Below are positions 1-6,796 of a DNA stretch of 11,812 bases, one piece after another. The DNA is from Candidatus Hodarchaeota archaeon (GTDB taxonomy: Archaea; Asgardarchaeota; Heimdallarchaeia; Hodarchaeales; Hodarchaeaceae). Within the stretch, counting starts at the first letter, position 1. Every line of letters begins with the position of its first letter. The position numbers and the translations under genes were made by a program. A model generated the notes under the pieces. It saw only the letters and a list, made by a program, of their open reading frames with translations, did not search any database and was not told the origin of the DNA. The stretch lies in assembly GCA_016840305.1 (NCBI GenBank), contig JAEOSP010000400.1, forward strand, positions 1-11,812, given 5' to 3'.

Positions 1-405
1 ATTTTAAGTGAATGGGAACTAAATGGTTGGCAACGAATAAATCTTACTGCCTCTGGGATTCCTGGTGGATCTGCCGTCAATGTCTTCGCTGCTCGGATTT
101 CTAGTCAAGGTGGAAGTCTAACTCAAGATATTTCTGTGAGCCAAGACCGTTTTTTCACGGATTTATCATTTAGAGTCTATCTTGAGGGTACAGAGGAAAC
201 CACTTTAAAAGTCATTTTCACTTATGAGGATAAAAAAGACGATCAGATAGAACTTACGTTCAGTGAAAATAGCTGGCATTCTGTGGATCTTGCTTTGCAA
301 TCTGATTATGGACTTTCAGTTCGAAATCCTGGAGAGCTGAAGTTAGAAATTGCCGCAACTGGCTCAGATGTTATAGTTGATGATTTCGTTCTCGAAGGAG
401 GAGAA
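1..405 (+). other. Jelly-roll (CBM-like) ectodomain coding segment within the permease
   Basis: Visible features are an early Trp-rich strand (WELNGWQRINL), a SLTQDISV strand, the SFRVYL and LKVIFTY strands, a SWHSVDLAL strand, and a closing VDDFVLEG strand. That order (G-W start, G-SL-Q, SF-V-L, W--V-L, DD--L) is typical of carbohydrate-binding-module-like beta sandwiches. It is placed directly before the transport domain, so in OppC topology it should face outside the cell. The fold is inferred from pattern only; its ligand, if any, is unknown, and the domain may extend upstream of the window. Confidence 0.55.
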
Positions 406-1134
406 TATTTCCGGATTATACATTTAATGGGCACCAACTATAAGTCTGAAGACTTATATTCCAGGTTAGTGCATGGTGCTCGAATTTCCCTCATAGTTAG
501 TTTTGGTGCAATTATTATATCTTTACTCGTCGGTCTTCCACTTGGTCTAATAGCAGGATATTACCGAGGAAAAGTTGATGAAATCGTCATGAGAATAACT
601 GATGTTTTTTTGACTTTGCCATTTTATTTTGTAATGATCCTTGCAATTGTAGTAATTCAGAATACTCGATGGGTAGATAATCTATTAATCGAGTTGGGGC
701 TTAGTGCTCAGGTTATTCTGGTTGCTGTAATGTTTGGCCTTGGTATATTTGGGTGGATGGGTATCACACGACTTGTCCGTGCAACTATCCTCCAAATCCG
801 TGAAGCGGACTATGTAGAAGCAGCACGTTGTATCGGGGCCTCCAATAGGAGAATTATGCTAGTTCACATCCTTCCTAATGTTTTAGCACCTTTGATAGTC
901 GTTGTTACTTTGGGTTTATCTGCCAACATCTTAGTAGAAGCCGGTCTTGCATTTCTTGGTTTCACCACTGAAGATCTTTCTAGCTGGGGTCGTGAGCTAA
1001 GCAATGGATTTGATTACGCTACAGTAGCTTGGTGGTCAGTATTTTTCCCCGCGATCCTTATTATGATAGCTGTTATGGCATTTAATCTATTGGGCGACGG
1101 TATGCGGGATGCATTTGATCCTCGATTACGATAA
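1..1134 (+). CDS. oppC: Opp/Dpp-type ABC transporter permease with extracytoplasmic beta-sandwich domain (5' partial)
   Basis: Inner-membrane permease of a peptide/nickel-type ABC importer; it would pair with a second permease (OppB type) upstream of the window. The frame is open from base 1, so the GTG at 136 is internal and the true start lies outside. From about codon 144 it follows the OppC/DppC family: a GTNYKSEDLYSR stretch where the family usually has GTDxxGRDxxSR, the ARISL helix entry, about five membrane helices, and the EAA coupling loop (EADYVEAARCIGASNRRIML, bases 799-858) that docks on the ATPases. The C terminus ends in the usual GDGMRDAFDPRLR. Codons 1 to about 134 (bases 1-405) are not standard OppC_N: they form a run of alternating beta strands ending in VDDFVLEG, as in jelly-roll carbohydrate-binding-like modules, presumably inserted after the first membrane helix. 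The ATPase gene starts 50 bases downstream, so this is one operon. Substrate cannot be told from the permease. Confidence 0.9.
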   Translation: MLSEWELNGWQRINLTASGIPGGSAVNVFAARISSQGGSLTQDISVSQDRFFTDLSFRVYLEGTEETTLKVIFTYEDKKDDQIELTFSENSWHSVDLALQSDYGLSVRNPGELKLEIAATGSDVIVDDFVLEGGEYFRIIHLMGTNYKSEDLYSRLVHGARISLIVSFGAIIISLLVGLPLGLIAGYYRGKVDEIVMRITDVFLTLPFYFVMILAIVVIQNTRWVDNLLIELGLSAQVILVAVMFGLGIFGWMGITRLVRATILQIREADYVEAARCIGASNRRIMLVHILPNVLAPLIVVVTLGLSANILVEAGLAFLGFTTEDLSSWGRELSNGFDYATVAWWSVFFPAILIMIAVMAFNLLGDGMRDAFDPRLR

Positions 1135-1170
1135 TTATTAATAATAAAATCCAGCCAAAAAAGTTAAATT

Positions 1171-1187
1171 GGAGTAATTCAATATTG
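1171..1187 (+). promoter_or_regulatory. Shine-Dalgarno and TTG start of the OppD-like gene
   Basis: GGAG at 1171-1174 is followed by a 10-base spacer and a TTG start codon. It decides the start, because the frame has no ATG upstream of the ABC core. An almost identical leader precedes the - strand gene ending at 6797. Confidence 0.6.
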
Positions 1188-2225
1188 AATATAGTAGAGC
1201 AGAATATTAAAGAAGACGACATTGGAATTCCCAATCAAGACAATGACATTCTTATTGAAGTAAAAGATCTAACAACCTATTTTTACACGGAATTTGGCAT
1301 CGTCAGAGCAGTTGAAGGTGTTTCGTTCCACATAAAGAAAGGAGAGTTTTTTGGCTTAGTTGGCGAATCTGGTTGTGGTAAAACTGTAACAGCACTGTCC
1401 TGTATAAATTTAGTTAGATTCCCAGGAATCATAGAAGAAGGACAGGTCTCTTATAAGGGGAAAGATATCTTAAAGTTACAAGACAAAGATATTAGAAAGA
1501 TACGGGGAGCTGAAATTTCCATGATTTTTCAGGATCCCCTCTCCTCTCTAAATCCTGTTTTCACCGTTGGAGAACAGATAGCAGAGGTAATCAGACTGCA
1601 CGAAGATGTTAAACCTGATATTGCGCTAGAAAGGGCTATCAAATTGATGAAGGAAGTTGGGATTCCCCTAGCGAAAGAACGAGTTGATGATTATCCTCAT
1701 CAATTTAGTGGTGGAATGCGACAACGTATAATGATTAGTAGAGCTTTATCCTGCAATCCCAGCTTACTTATTGCAGATGAGCCGACAACTGCACTTGATG
1801 TTACGATTCAAGCTCAGATTCTTGACATAATTCGTGCTTTACAGAAAAAGGTTGGCATGTCTGTTCTATTAATTACCCATAACCTTGGTATTATTGCGGA
1901 AAATTGCGATCGGGTTGGTGTAATGTATGGGGGTCATATAGTTGAAACAGCTGCAGTTAAAACAATTTATAAAGATCCACGACACCCCTATACTCAAGCT
2001 TTGATGGCTGCTATTCCACGACTCGATTTAACCATAGATAAGCTACAAACATTACCTGGTAGCGTACCTGACCTAATTGATCCACCAACGGGCTGTAGAT
2101 TTCACCCAAGGTGTTCATACGCCACAGATAAATGCGCAGAGGAAATTCCAGCCTTGGAACTGTTTACCTCTGATCATGCTGTAGCATGCCACCACCACAA
2201 CGAGATCAATGCACCAAAGGATTGA
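1185..2225 (+). CDS. oppD: Opp/Dpp-type ABC transporter ATP-binding protein, OppD-like
   Basis: Cytoplasmic ATPase that drives solute import together with the OppF-like partner. All ABC motifs are intact: Walker A GESGCGKT (60-67), Q-loop IFQDP with Gln116, signature FSGGMRQR (174-181), Walker B LLIADEP (194-200), D-loop TALD, and switch His232 in ITHN. The C-terminal oligo_HPY region has RHPYTQALMAAIP (266-278) and four cysteines at 304, 310, 317 and 335; the equivalent cysteines are known to bind an iron-sulfur cluster in some DppD proteins. The start is TTG: there is no in-frame ATG before the conserved core, and GGAG at 1171-1174 sits 10 bases upstream. Length (346 aa) is normal. It lies 50 bases after the permease and 8 bases before the second ATPase. 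The FSGGMRQR signature and TALDVT region are OppD/DppD type. Peptide is the default substrate guess, but sugar-oligomer transporters of the same family exist in archaea. Confidence 0.95.
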   Translation: MNIVEQNIKEDDIGIPNQDNDILIEVKDLTTYFYTEFGIVRAVEGVSFHIKKGEFFGLVGESGCGKTVTALSCINLVRFPGIIEEGQVSYKGKDILKLQDKDIRKIRGAEISMIFQDPLSSLNPVFTVGEQIAEVIRLHEDVKPDIALERAIKLMKEVGIPLAKERVDDYPHQFSGGMRQRIMISRALSCNPSLLIADEPTTALDVTIQAQILDIIRALQKKVGMSVLLITHNLGIIAENCDRVGVMYGGHIVETAAVKTIYKDPRHPYTQALMAAIPRLDLTIDKLQTLPGSVPDLIDPPTGCRFHPRCSYATDKCAEEIPALELFTSDHAVACHHHNEINAPKD

Positions 2226-2233
2226 ATTCGATA

Positions 2234-3256
2234 ATGACAATAAGTAATCAAACCTCCAAAGATACCATCGTAGAGATAAAAAATTTGAAAAAATTGTTTC
2301 CTGTAACTGTGAAGGGAGTCTTCAGGAAAAGCTTAGTTGGATATATACACGCTGTTGATGATATCACTCTCAAGATAAGGAAAGGGGAAATTTTTGGCTT
2401 AGTTGGAGAATCTGGCTGTGGTAAAACCACACTTGGTAGAGTTATTCTGAACCTACTCTCTCCAACTAGCGGGGAAGTGAACTTTGAAGGAACAAAAATT
2501 TTTGAGCTACAAAATAAAAAAGAAGAACTTTGGTTTAGGAAACAAGCTCAATTGATATTCCAGGACCCCTATCTTTCTTTAAATCCTCGGTTAACAGTTA
2601 GTGGAATTATTGAAGAGGTTTTTGTGATTCACCAAAGAGGGATGAGCAAAAAAGAACGTCGGGAACGAGTGGTACAGCTTCTCAACCTTTGTGGTCTTGA
2701 GGACTATCACGCTTTACGCTACCCTCACGAATTCAGTGGTGGACAGCGTCAGCGGATAGGTATTGCTCGTGCTTTGGCTGTGGAACCTCAATTAATAATT
2801 GCTGATGAACCTGTGTCCGCGTTAGATGTAGCAGTTCAGGCTCAGATACTAAACTTATTAAAAGACATTAAAAAACGATTCAACCTCACTTACATCTTTA
2901 TTGCTCATGATTTGAGTGTTGTGAGACATATTAGCGATCGAATTGCAGTTATGTACCTAGGTAGAATTGTAGAACTCGCTCCTGCTGATGACTTCGTCGG
3001 TAACCCACGACACCCTTACACTCAAGCTCTGATCGCAGCAATACCTATTCCTGACCCAACTAAGGAAAGAAAACGAATCATTCTTCATGGTGATGTTGCG
3101 AGTCCTATAAATCTCCCATCAGGATGCAGATTCAGAACTCGATGCATCTACGCAAAACAGAAATGCGCTAAAGAGGAACCAAAATTCGAAGAAATCAGCC
3201 CTGATCACTTTGTAGCTTGCCATTTTCCAGTAGAACTAACTGAATCACTAATATGA
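2234..3256 (+). CDS. oppF: Opp/Dpp-type ABC transporter ATP-binding protein, OppF-like
   Basis: Second ATPase of the importer, forming a heterodimer with the OppD-like protein. With the ATG at 2234 (340 aa) the motifs are Walker A GESGCGKTT (58-66), Q-loop Gln110, signature FSGGQRQR (167-174), Walker B LIIADEP (187-193), SALD D-loop and His225 in IAHD. The oligo_HPY tail has RHPYTQALIAAIP and cysteines 298, 304, 311 and 329, matching the four in OppD. The HAVDD entry before the first strand (VGYIHAVDDI) and FSGGQRQR are typical of OppF/DppF. A longer reading from 2186 would overlap the OppD gene by 40 bases and adds a non-conserved 16-residue leader, so 2234 is preferred; AAAGG at 2216-2220 is a weak ribosome site. 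Both ATPases appear fully functional. Confidence 0.95.
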   Translation: MTISNQTSKDTIVEIKNLKKLFPVTVKGVFRKSLVGYIHAVDDITLKIRKGEIFGLVGESGCGKTTLGRVILNLLSPTSGEVNFEGTKIFELQNKKEELWFRKQAQLIFQDPYLSLNPRLTVSGIIEEVFVIHQRGMSKKERRERVVQLLNLCGLEDYHALRYPHEFSGGQRQRIGIARALAVEPQLIIADEPVSALDVAVQAQILNLLKDIKKRFNLTYIFIAHDLSVVRHISDRIAVMYLGRIVELAPADDFVGNPRHPYTQALIAAIPIPDPTKERKRIILHGDVASPINLPSGCRFRTRCIYAKQKCAKEEPKFEEISPDHFVACHFPVELTESLI

Positions 3257-3280
3257 CAAACATCATGATTGGATAGAGTA

Positions 3281-3715
3281 ATGACTGACTTAAAAAGAAA
3301 AAATAATCTCGGCACAGAACAAAGTCATATTAATAAGGATGCTGAGAATAAAAACATCTTATATCCTCAGTTTGACAAGTTATCTTTCGCATCATTCTTG
3401 AAAAAAACTGGGATAGGCATTTTTTTTTCCTTTCTAGCTGCTTTTACCTACACACTGATTTCAGGGAATGATTTGTCGAGAATCTGGGGAAGCTCAATGC
3501 TTTTAACTTCGGGTGTTTATTTTCTTATTGGAGGATGTAATGATTTATCGCAAACTTCTGCTAAGAAGAATCTTAATGTTTATCTAAAATCTATCGAGCA
3601 AAGTAGAAAAAATCCAGGAACTTACAAATTCAAACTAGGCATGTTCCAGTTTGGTAAGAATGCTGAATATTTTGCAGCTGCTATCTCATTACTAGCAATT
3701 TCATTTTTAATTTGA
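3281..3715 (+). CDS. Small three-helix membrane protein of unknown function
   Basis: I do not recognise a family. The 144-residue product has a polar, Lys/Asn-rich N-terminal 40 residues, a helix at about 43-61 (GIGIFFSFLAAFTYTLIS), a second at about 71-86 (SSMLLTSGVYFLIGG), a polar loop of about 40 residues rich in Lys, and a third helix that runs to the very C terminus (about 129-144). It begins 24 bases after the OppF-like gene, in the same direction, so it is probably co-transcribed with the importer. A TTG start at 3269 would add four residues, but the ATG at 3281 with AGAG just upstream is simpler. The odd feature is the final helix with no tail. It could be an accessory membrane subunit or an unrelated gene at the operon end; the sequence does not decide. 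Confidence 0.7.
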   Translation: MTDLKRKNNLGTEQSHINKDAENKNILYPQFDKLSFASFLKKTGIGIFFSFLAAFTYTLISGNDLSRIWGSSMLLTSGVYFLIGGCNDLSQTSAKKNLNVYLKSIEQSRKNPGTYKFKLGMFQFGKNAEYFAAAISLLAISFLI

Positions 3716-3984
3716 AGCTTTGTTAGAAAATAGGTAAGTTCTAGTTCAAAAGCTTGGTTTCTCCTTAATGAAGGATCGGGCCTCTTATCACACACGATTG
3801 ACATTCTTTTGTGGCGATTCCCCCTCAAATGAATACTAGGGTCTCCTGGCTAGGATTATTTATTAATATTGTATCTTGAATTACTGTTGTATGGAATATC
3901 TCAAGTTTTTTTCACCTAACGAAAGATACATATTATAACTATTAGCAAATTTTACGTGAATTTTATAATCTGTAAGGGAAAACG
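3716..3984. other. Intergenic region with promoter for the FtsX-type permease
   Basis: A 269-base non-coding gap. The only structure I can support is the BRE/TATA-like element near its right end. No strong T-run terminator for the upstream operon is visible; AAGCTTTG at 3715-3722 and CAAAAGCTT near 3750 form only an imperfect, widely spaced inverted pair. Confidence 0.5.
3920..3938 (+). promoter_or_regulatory. Probable archaeal promoter (BRE + TATA) of the FtsX-type permease
   Basis: CGAAAG (3920-3925) is a purine-rich BRE-like element followed by TATTATAA (3931-3938). The expected start of transcription would be near 3960, giving a leader of about 25 bases that holds AAGGGA at 3974-3979, five bases before the ATG. 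A second TATA-like stretch (TTTTATAA, 3961-3968) is closer to the gene but would leave almost no leader. Confidence 0.45.
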
Positions 3985-4455
3985 ATGTTCTTAACTCTTC
4001 CTTGGCGTAATTTTACTCGTAATAAATGGCGAACTTTTCTAATAGTTTTAGGAATTGCTGTTTCAGTTGGTTTAGAGACTGGAATAGCAGTATCTGTCGA
4101 TTCACTATATGGTAATTTTATTGAAAATCACAGAGGTAATAACTTTACGGATATTACAATTCATTCAAAAAGCAATTCAACTTTACTTGAGATGCAAGAA
4201 CTAGAACAAAGAATGCTGGATATTGATGGAGTCAAGAAATCAAGCCTAGTAGCGACTTTTACCCTGAATGATCTTCCTAGTTTCATTCAAGACCACCCAC
4301 TGTTAGAGAATATCACAAATACTGTTATTTTATATGGTTTTGATCCTGAAAATCACCCTGATTTCCCACAACTAGAAGTAATAAACGGTAATAAGACATT
4401 AGATAGATTTGAACGGGAGGTTATTATTTCCGAATCAATCGGATATCTAGCATAA
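3985..4455 (+). CDS. FtsX/MacB-type ABC permease, N-terminal fragment ended by an in-frame TAA
   Basis: The 156 residues are the normal beginning of a MacB/LolC-type permease: PWRNFTRNKWRTFLIVLGIA, with cytoplasmic basic start, first membrane helix at about 16-38, then the start of an extracytoplasmic MacB-type domain with the family-like GVKKSSL and VIISESIGYLA segments. It stops at TAA 4453-4455, yet the same frame continues without any other stop to 6693. The next codons (VIPGQNFYI) continue the expected 'G-x-x-F-x-I' strand of the periplasmic domain, equivalent to LRLGEYLDVQ in the second module. The start has AAGGGA five bases upstream. I read this as the 5' part of one broken or mis-sequenced gene. 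As a separate protein it would be a single-helix stub with half an ectodomain and is unlikely to function alone. Confidence 0.8.
   Translation: MFLTLPWRNFTRNKWRTFLIVLGIAVSVGLETGIAVSVDSLYGNFIENHRGNNFTDITIHSKSNSTLLEMQELEQRMLDIDGVKKSSLVATFTLNDLPSFIQDHPLLENITNTVILYGFDPENHPDFPQLEVINGNKTLDRFEREVIISESIGYLA
4453..4455 (+). other. Single in-frame TAA interrupting the FtsX/MacB-type permease
   Basis: Reading from 3985, codon 157 is TAA, between GYLA and VIPGQ. Both sides are in the same frame, so no frameshift is involved, and one base change would restore a sense codon (for example AAA, CAA or GAA). No ribosome site precedes the next ATG at 4489. It may be a real nonsense mutation, a strain polymorphism or a base-calling error. 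Confidence 0.8.
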
Positions 4456-4488
4456 GTAATACCAGGTCAGAATTTCTATATTCCAGAC

Positions 4489-6693
4489 ATGTTAGAATAC
4501 GGTGTGAGTGCAACTACTGCTACAATATCTGGAACAATAGATGATAGAGAAAACTTTGGAAATCATAACGGATTCTTGTTTATCTTAATAGATCTAAATT
4601 ATTTGCTTGAGATATTTGAAGATGAGAGTTATTTAAACTTTCATATAGTGATTGAAGTCAATGAATTTATTAATATAAATTCCATAGCAAAACGAATAGA
4701 AGATACACTGGGACTTGATTATCTTGTTTTTCGGGAGAAATCCATAAGTGAAACCGATATTCTAGCAATAAGATCGTATCAAACAGCAATGAATTTAATT
4801 ATCATTGCCTCATTCGTAGTTGAGTTCCTTTTTATAACAAATATTCTTACTATCAATATTAAAGAACGATCATCAGAATTCGGCATCTTAAGATCAAGTG
4901 GAACCTCAAAAATCCAAGTTATTCTATTTCTTGGGTTTGAAATATTATTTTACAGCGGACTTGGCAGTATTATAGGTAATATTATTGGCATTGGCTTTTC
5001 ATACATTATTATATTCTTTTTGAATGTCAATTATCCACATACAGTTGATATCAACGCATTACTACTTCTTCCAACATCAATTCTTTCAGCATTTGTCACA
5101 GGGATACTTATTGCTTTAATTGCAGGTCTTTATCCTATCGCTCTATCTGTTAATCTCCCTGTCATTCAGAATATTCATTGGAAGATGCGTACGAAAAAAG
5201 TTACCTCAAGTAGTAGAGTAATTTCATTAATAAGCGGAGTGTTATTAATAATATCAGGATTTATAACAACTTATTTTATTGGGCCTAGTAGATTCTTATC
5301 TTTTGAAATTCTTTCGTGGCACTTTATTGCGATAGGAGCGGTGTTTGCTGGTACATTACTTTTAGAAAGTGCATTTTTACATTTTGTTCCAAAATTGGGT
5401 AAGAAATTAATGTTATGGCATAAGAAAGTCCCAAGAATTATTGCGACACGAAATATTGAAAGGGAACCCCAAAAAGCCCTTATAACTATTATGGTAACTG
5501 CGCTAGCTCTTAGTTTTATACTTGTTGTAGGTATAGTTTCAGATGGTCTTATTGAATCATTTCCTGATTATTACAACGAACGATTTGGGCGAATAGACAT
5601 CATAGCAGAGACTAAAGATAACGCACAAATACCTCCATCATTTGTTAATGACCTAATAGAAAGTGATAGTAATATACTCAGAGCAGGAGCTATTCAGAAA
5701 CAAAGGACCACAATCAGTTCTATGCAAGGGTATGTACTTGGTATTAACAATGAAGATTTCGATTATTTCTTCAAAGAGACAATGGTACTGCCAACGGAAC
5801 CTCATATCCCGACTTTATTAAATAGTTCAGAACGGGGAGTAATTATTAGTCATTTTCTTGTTTCACGAATTGGGTTACGATTAGGAGAATATTTGGACGT
5901 CCAAACATCCTCAAATTCAAGCATTCAGATGAAAATCACTGGAATTGCTGCAGGTAACCCATTTTTACAGCATGGAAACTATATATTTTGTTCAGATGAT
6001 CTCTATCGGACGTTGTGGCAAAATCAATCAGCTAGCTATTTTCTCATGTCTACAAGGACAGATGTAAATCTTTATATAATGAAAGATCAGCTTCTTTCAA
6101 ACTATACATTTTTTGCACATTGTACTGCAGTAGATTTCTATGCTGAAGTCATCGAAAAATCTTTGATCATACAAAAAGCTTTTTTTCAAACTTTATTCTT
6201 TAATACATTTCTCCTAGCTGGTTTGGCTCAATTTATTTCCATTTTAATTTCAACTTTGAAGACAGAGAGAGAAGTTGGAATAATGAGATCGATGGGCTTA
6301 ACTAAGAAAGACGTTTTTTCAATTTTTTTTGCAGAATCGACAATATATGGTATCTTAGGTGTTATTTTCGGTATCATCAATGGTGTTATTGGAGCAGAGC
6401 TAATAACTTGGTATATTGGTCAATCTTTACCTATTAAAACAAGTATTTCACCTAATTTACTATTATTTTGGATTTCTACCTCCTTTATTATCACAATCAC
6501 AAGCACAATAATTCCTAGTTATCGCGCTTCGAATAAAAGTGTCATTGAAGCCATAAATACCTATGCTCCAAGACAAATTAAAGCGAATCCAATAATTTGG
6601 GATGGCTGGGATAAGATGATGGATGGAATATTAAAAAGAAGGCAAGAATCTATGAAAACATTCCCACCTCGTTTTAAAGATAAAGAACAATAA
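4489..6693 (+). CDS. FtsX/MacB-type ABC permease, main part (continues the frame of 3985-4455)
   Basis: Membrane permease with two FtsX modules, of the kind that move or shear lipids, lipoproteins or signals using a separate ATPase. The first module ends with helices at about 100-122, 146-176 and 190-218; the cytoplasmic hinge KERSSEFGILRSSG (125-138) lies between the first two. The second has helices at about 243-264, 276-298, 328-350, an ectodomain (about 355-560), then 568-590, 610-640 and 655-676, with the matching hinge KTEREVGIMRSMGLTKKDV (591-609). With the N-terminal helix of the preceding fragment the whole is about 900 codons and ten helices, a complete duplicated FtsX permease. The ATG at 4489 lies inside the ectodomain and has no ribosome site, so it is unlikely to be a natural start. 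No MacB/LolD-type ATPase gene is adjacent; the nearby OppD/F ATPases belong to a different transporter class. The C-terminal tail is basic and cytoplasmic. Confidence 0.85.
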   Translation: MLEYGVSATTATISGTIDDRENFGNHNGFLFILIDLNYLLEIFEDESYLNFHIVIEVNEFININSIAKRIEDTLGLDYLVFREKSISETDILAIRSYQTAMNLIIIASFVVEFLFITNILTINIKERSSEFGILRSSGTSKIQVILFLGFEILFYSGLGSIIGNIIGIGFSYIIIFFLNVNYPHTVDINALLLLPTSILSAFVTGILIALIAGLYPIALSVNLPVIQNIHWKMRTKKVTSSSRVISLISGVLLIISGFITTYFIGPSRFLSFEILSWHFIAIGAVFAGTLLLESAFLHFVPKLGKKLMLWHKKVPRIIATRNIEREPQKALITIMVTALALSFILVVGIVSDGLIESFPDYYNERFGRIDIIAETKDNAQIPPSFVNDLIESDSNILRAGAIQKQRTTISSMQGYVLGINNEDFDYFFKETMVLPTEPHIPTLLNSSERGVIISHFLVSRIGLRLGEYLDVQTSSNSSIQMKITGIAAGNPFLQHGNYIFCSDDLYRTLWQNQSASYFLMSTRTDVNLYIMKDQLLSNYTFFAHCTAVDFYAEVIEKSLIIQKAFFQTLFFNTFLLAGLAQFISILISTLKTEREVGIMRSMGLTKKDVFSIFFAESTIYGILGVIFGIINGVIGAELITWYIGQSLPIKTSISPNLLLFWISTSFIITITSTIIPSYRASNKSVIEAINTYAPRQIKANPIIWDGWDKMMDGILKRRQESMKTFPPRFKDKEQ

Positions 6694-6699
6694 ACAAGT

Positions 6700-6719
6700 C
6701 TTCTTTTCTCATCTTTTTT
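6700..6719 (+). terminator. T-rich terminator after the FtsX-type permease
   Basis: CTTCTTTTCTCATCTTTTTT starts seven bases after the stop codon and ends in six T. Archaeal RNA polymerase ends transcription at such T-runs without needing a hairpin, and none is visible here. Confidence 0.5.
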
Positions 6720-6772
6720 GATTAATCTTCAGTTTGAAAATGTACTTAATTTATATTATGTAGCTATATCAG

Positions 6773-6779
6773 AAAAAAA
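6773..6779 (-). terminator. T-run terminator of the longin-like gene
   Basis: Seven A on the + strand give T7 on the - strand, 18 bases after the stop codon of the - strand gene. Together with the + strand T-run it makes the 103-base gap a two-way terminator between convergent genes. Confidence 0.45.
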
Positions 6780-6796
6780 GGAATAAAAGAACACGA

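Noticed and set aside
136..138. GTG as the start of the first permease
   Set aside because: The frame is open to base 1 and the same beta-sandwich domain continues across this codon, so it is internal.
2186..2233. Upstream ATG that would lengthen the OppF-like protein by 16 residues
   Set aside because: It overlaps the OppD-like gene by 40 bases and the added residues do not look conserved; the ATG at 2234 is better.
2248..2430. 60-codon - strand frame
   Set aside because: Lies entirely opposite the ATPase core (Walker A region) and has no family features.
3715..3760. AAGCTTTG / CAAAAGCTT inverted pair as a terminator of the importer operon
   Set aside because: The arms are imperfect and about 28 bases apart, with no T-run after them.
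3622..3828. 68-codon - strand frame
   Set aside because: Half of it lies opposite the three-helix protein gene, and the product shows no motif or helix; no ribosome site stands out.
4453..4455. UAA decoded as an amino acid (programmed readthrough)
   Set aside because: No known archaeal UAA recoding and no visible stem structure directly after it; mutation or sequence error is simpler.
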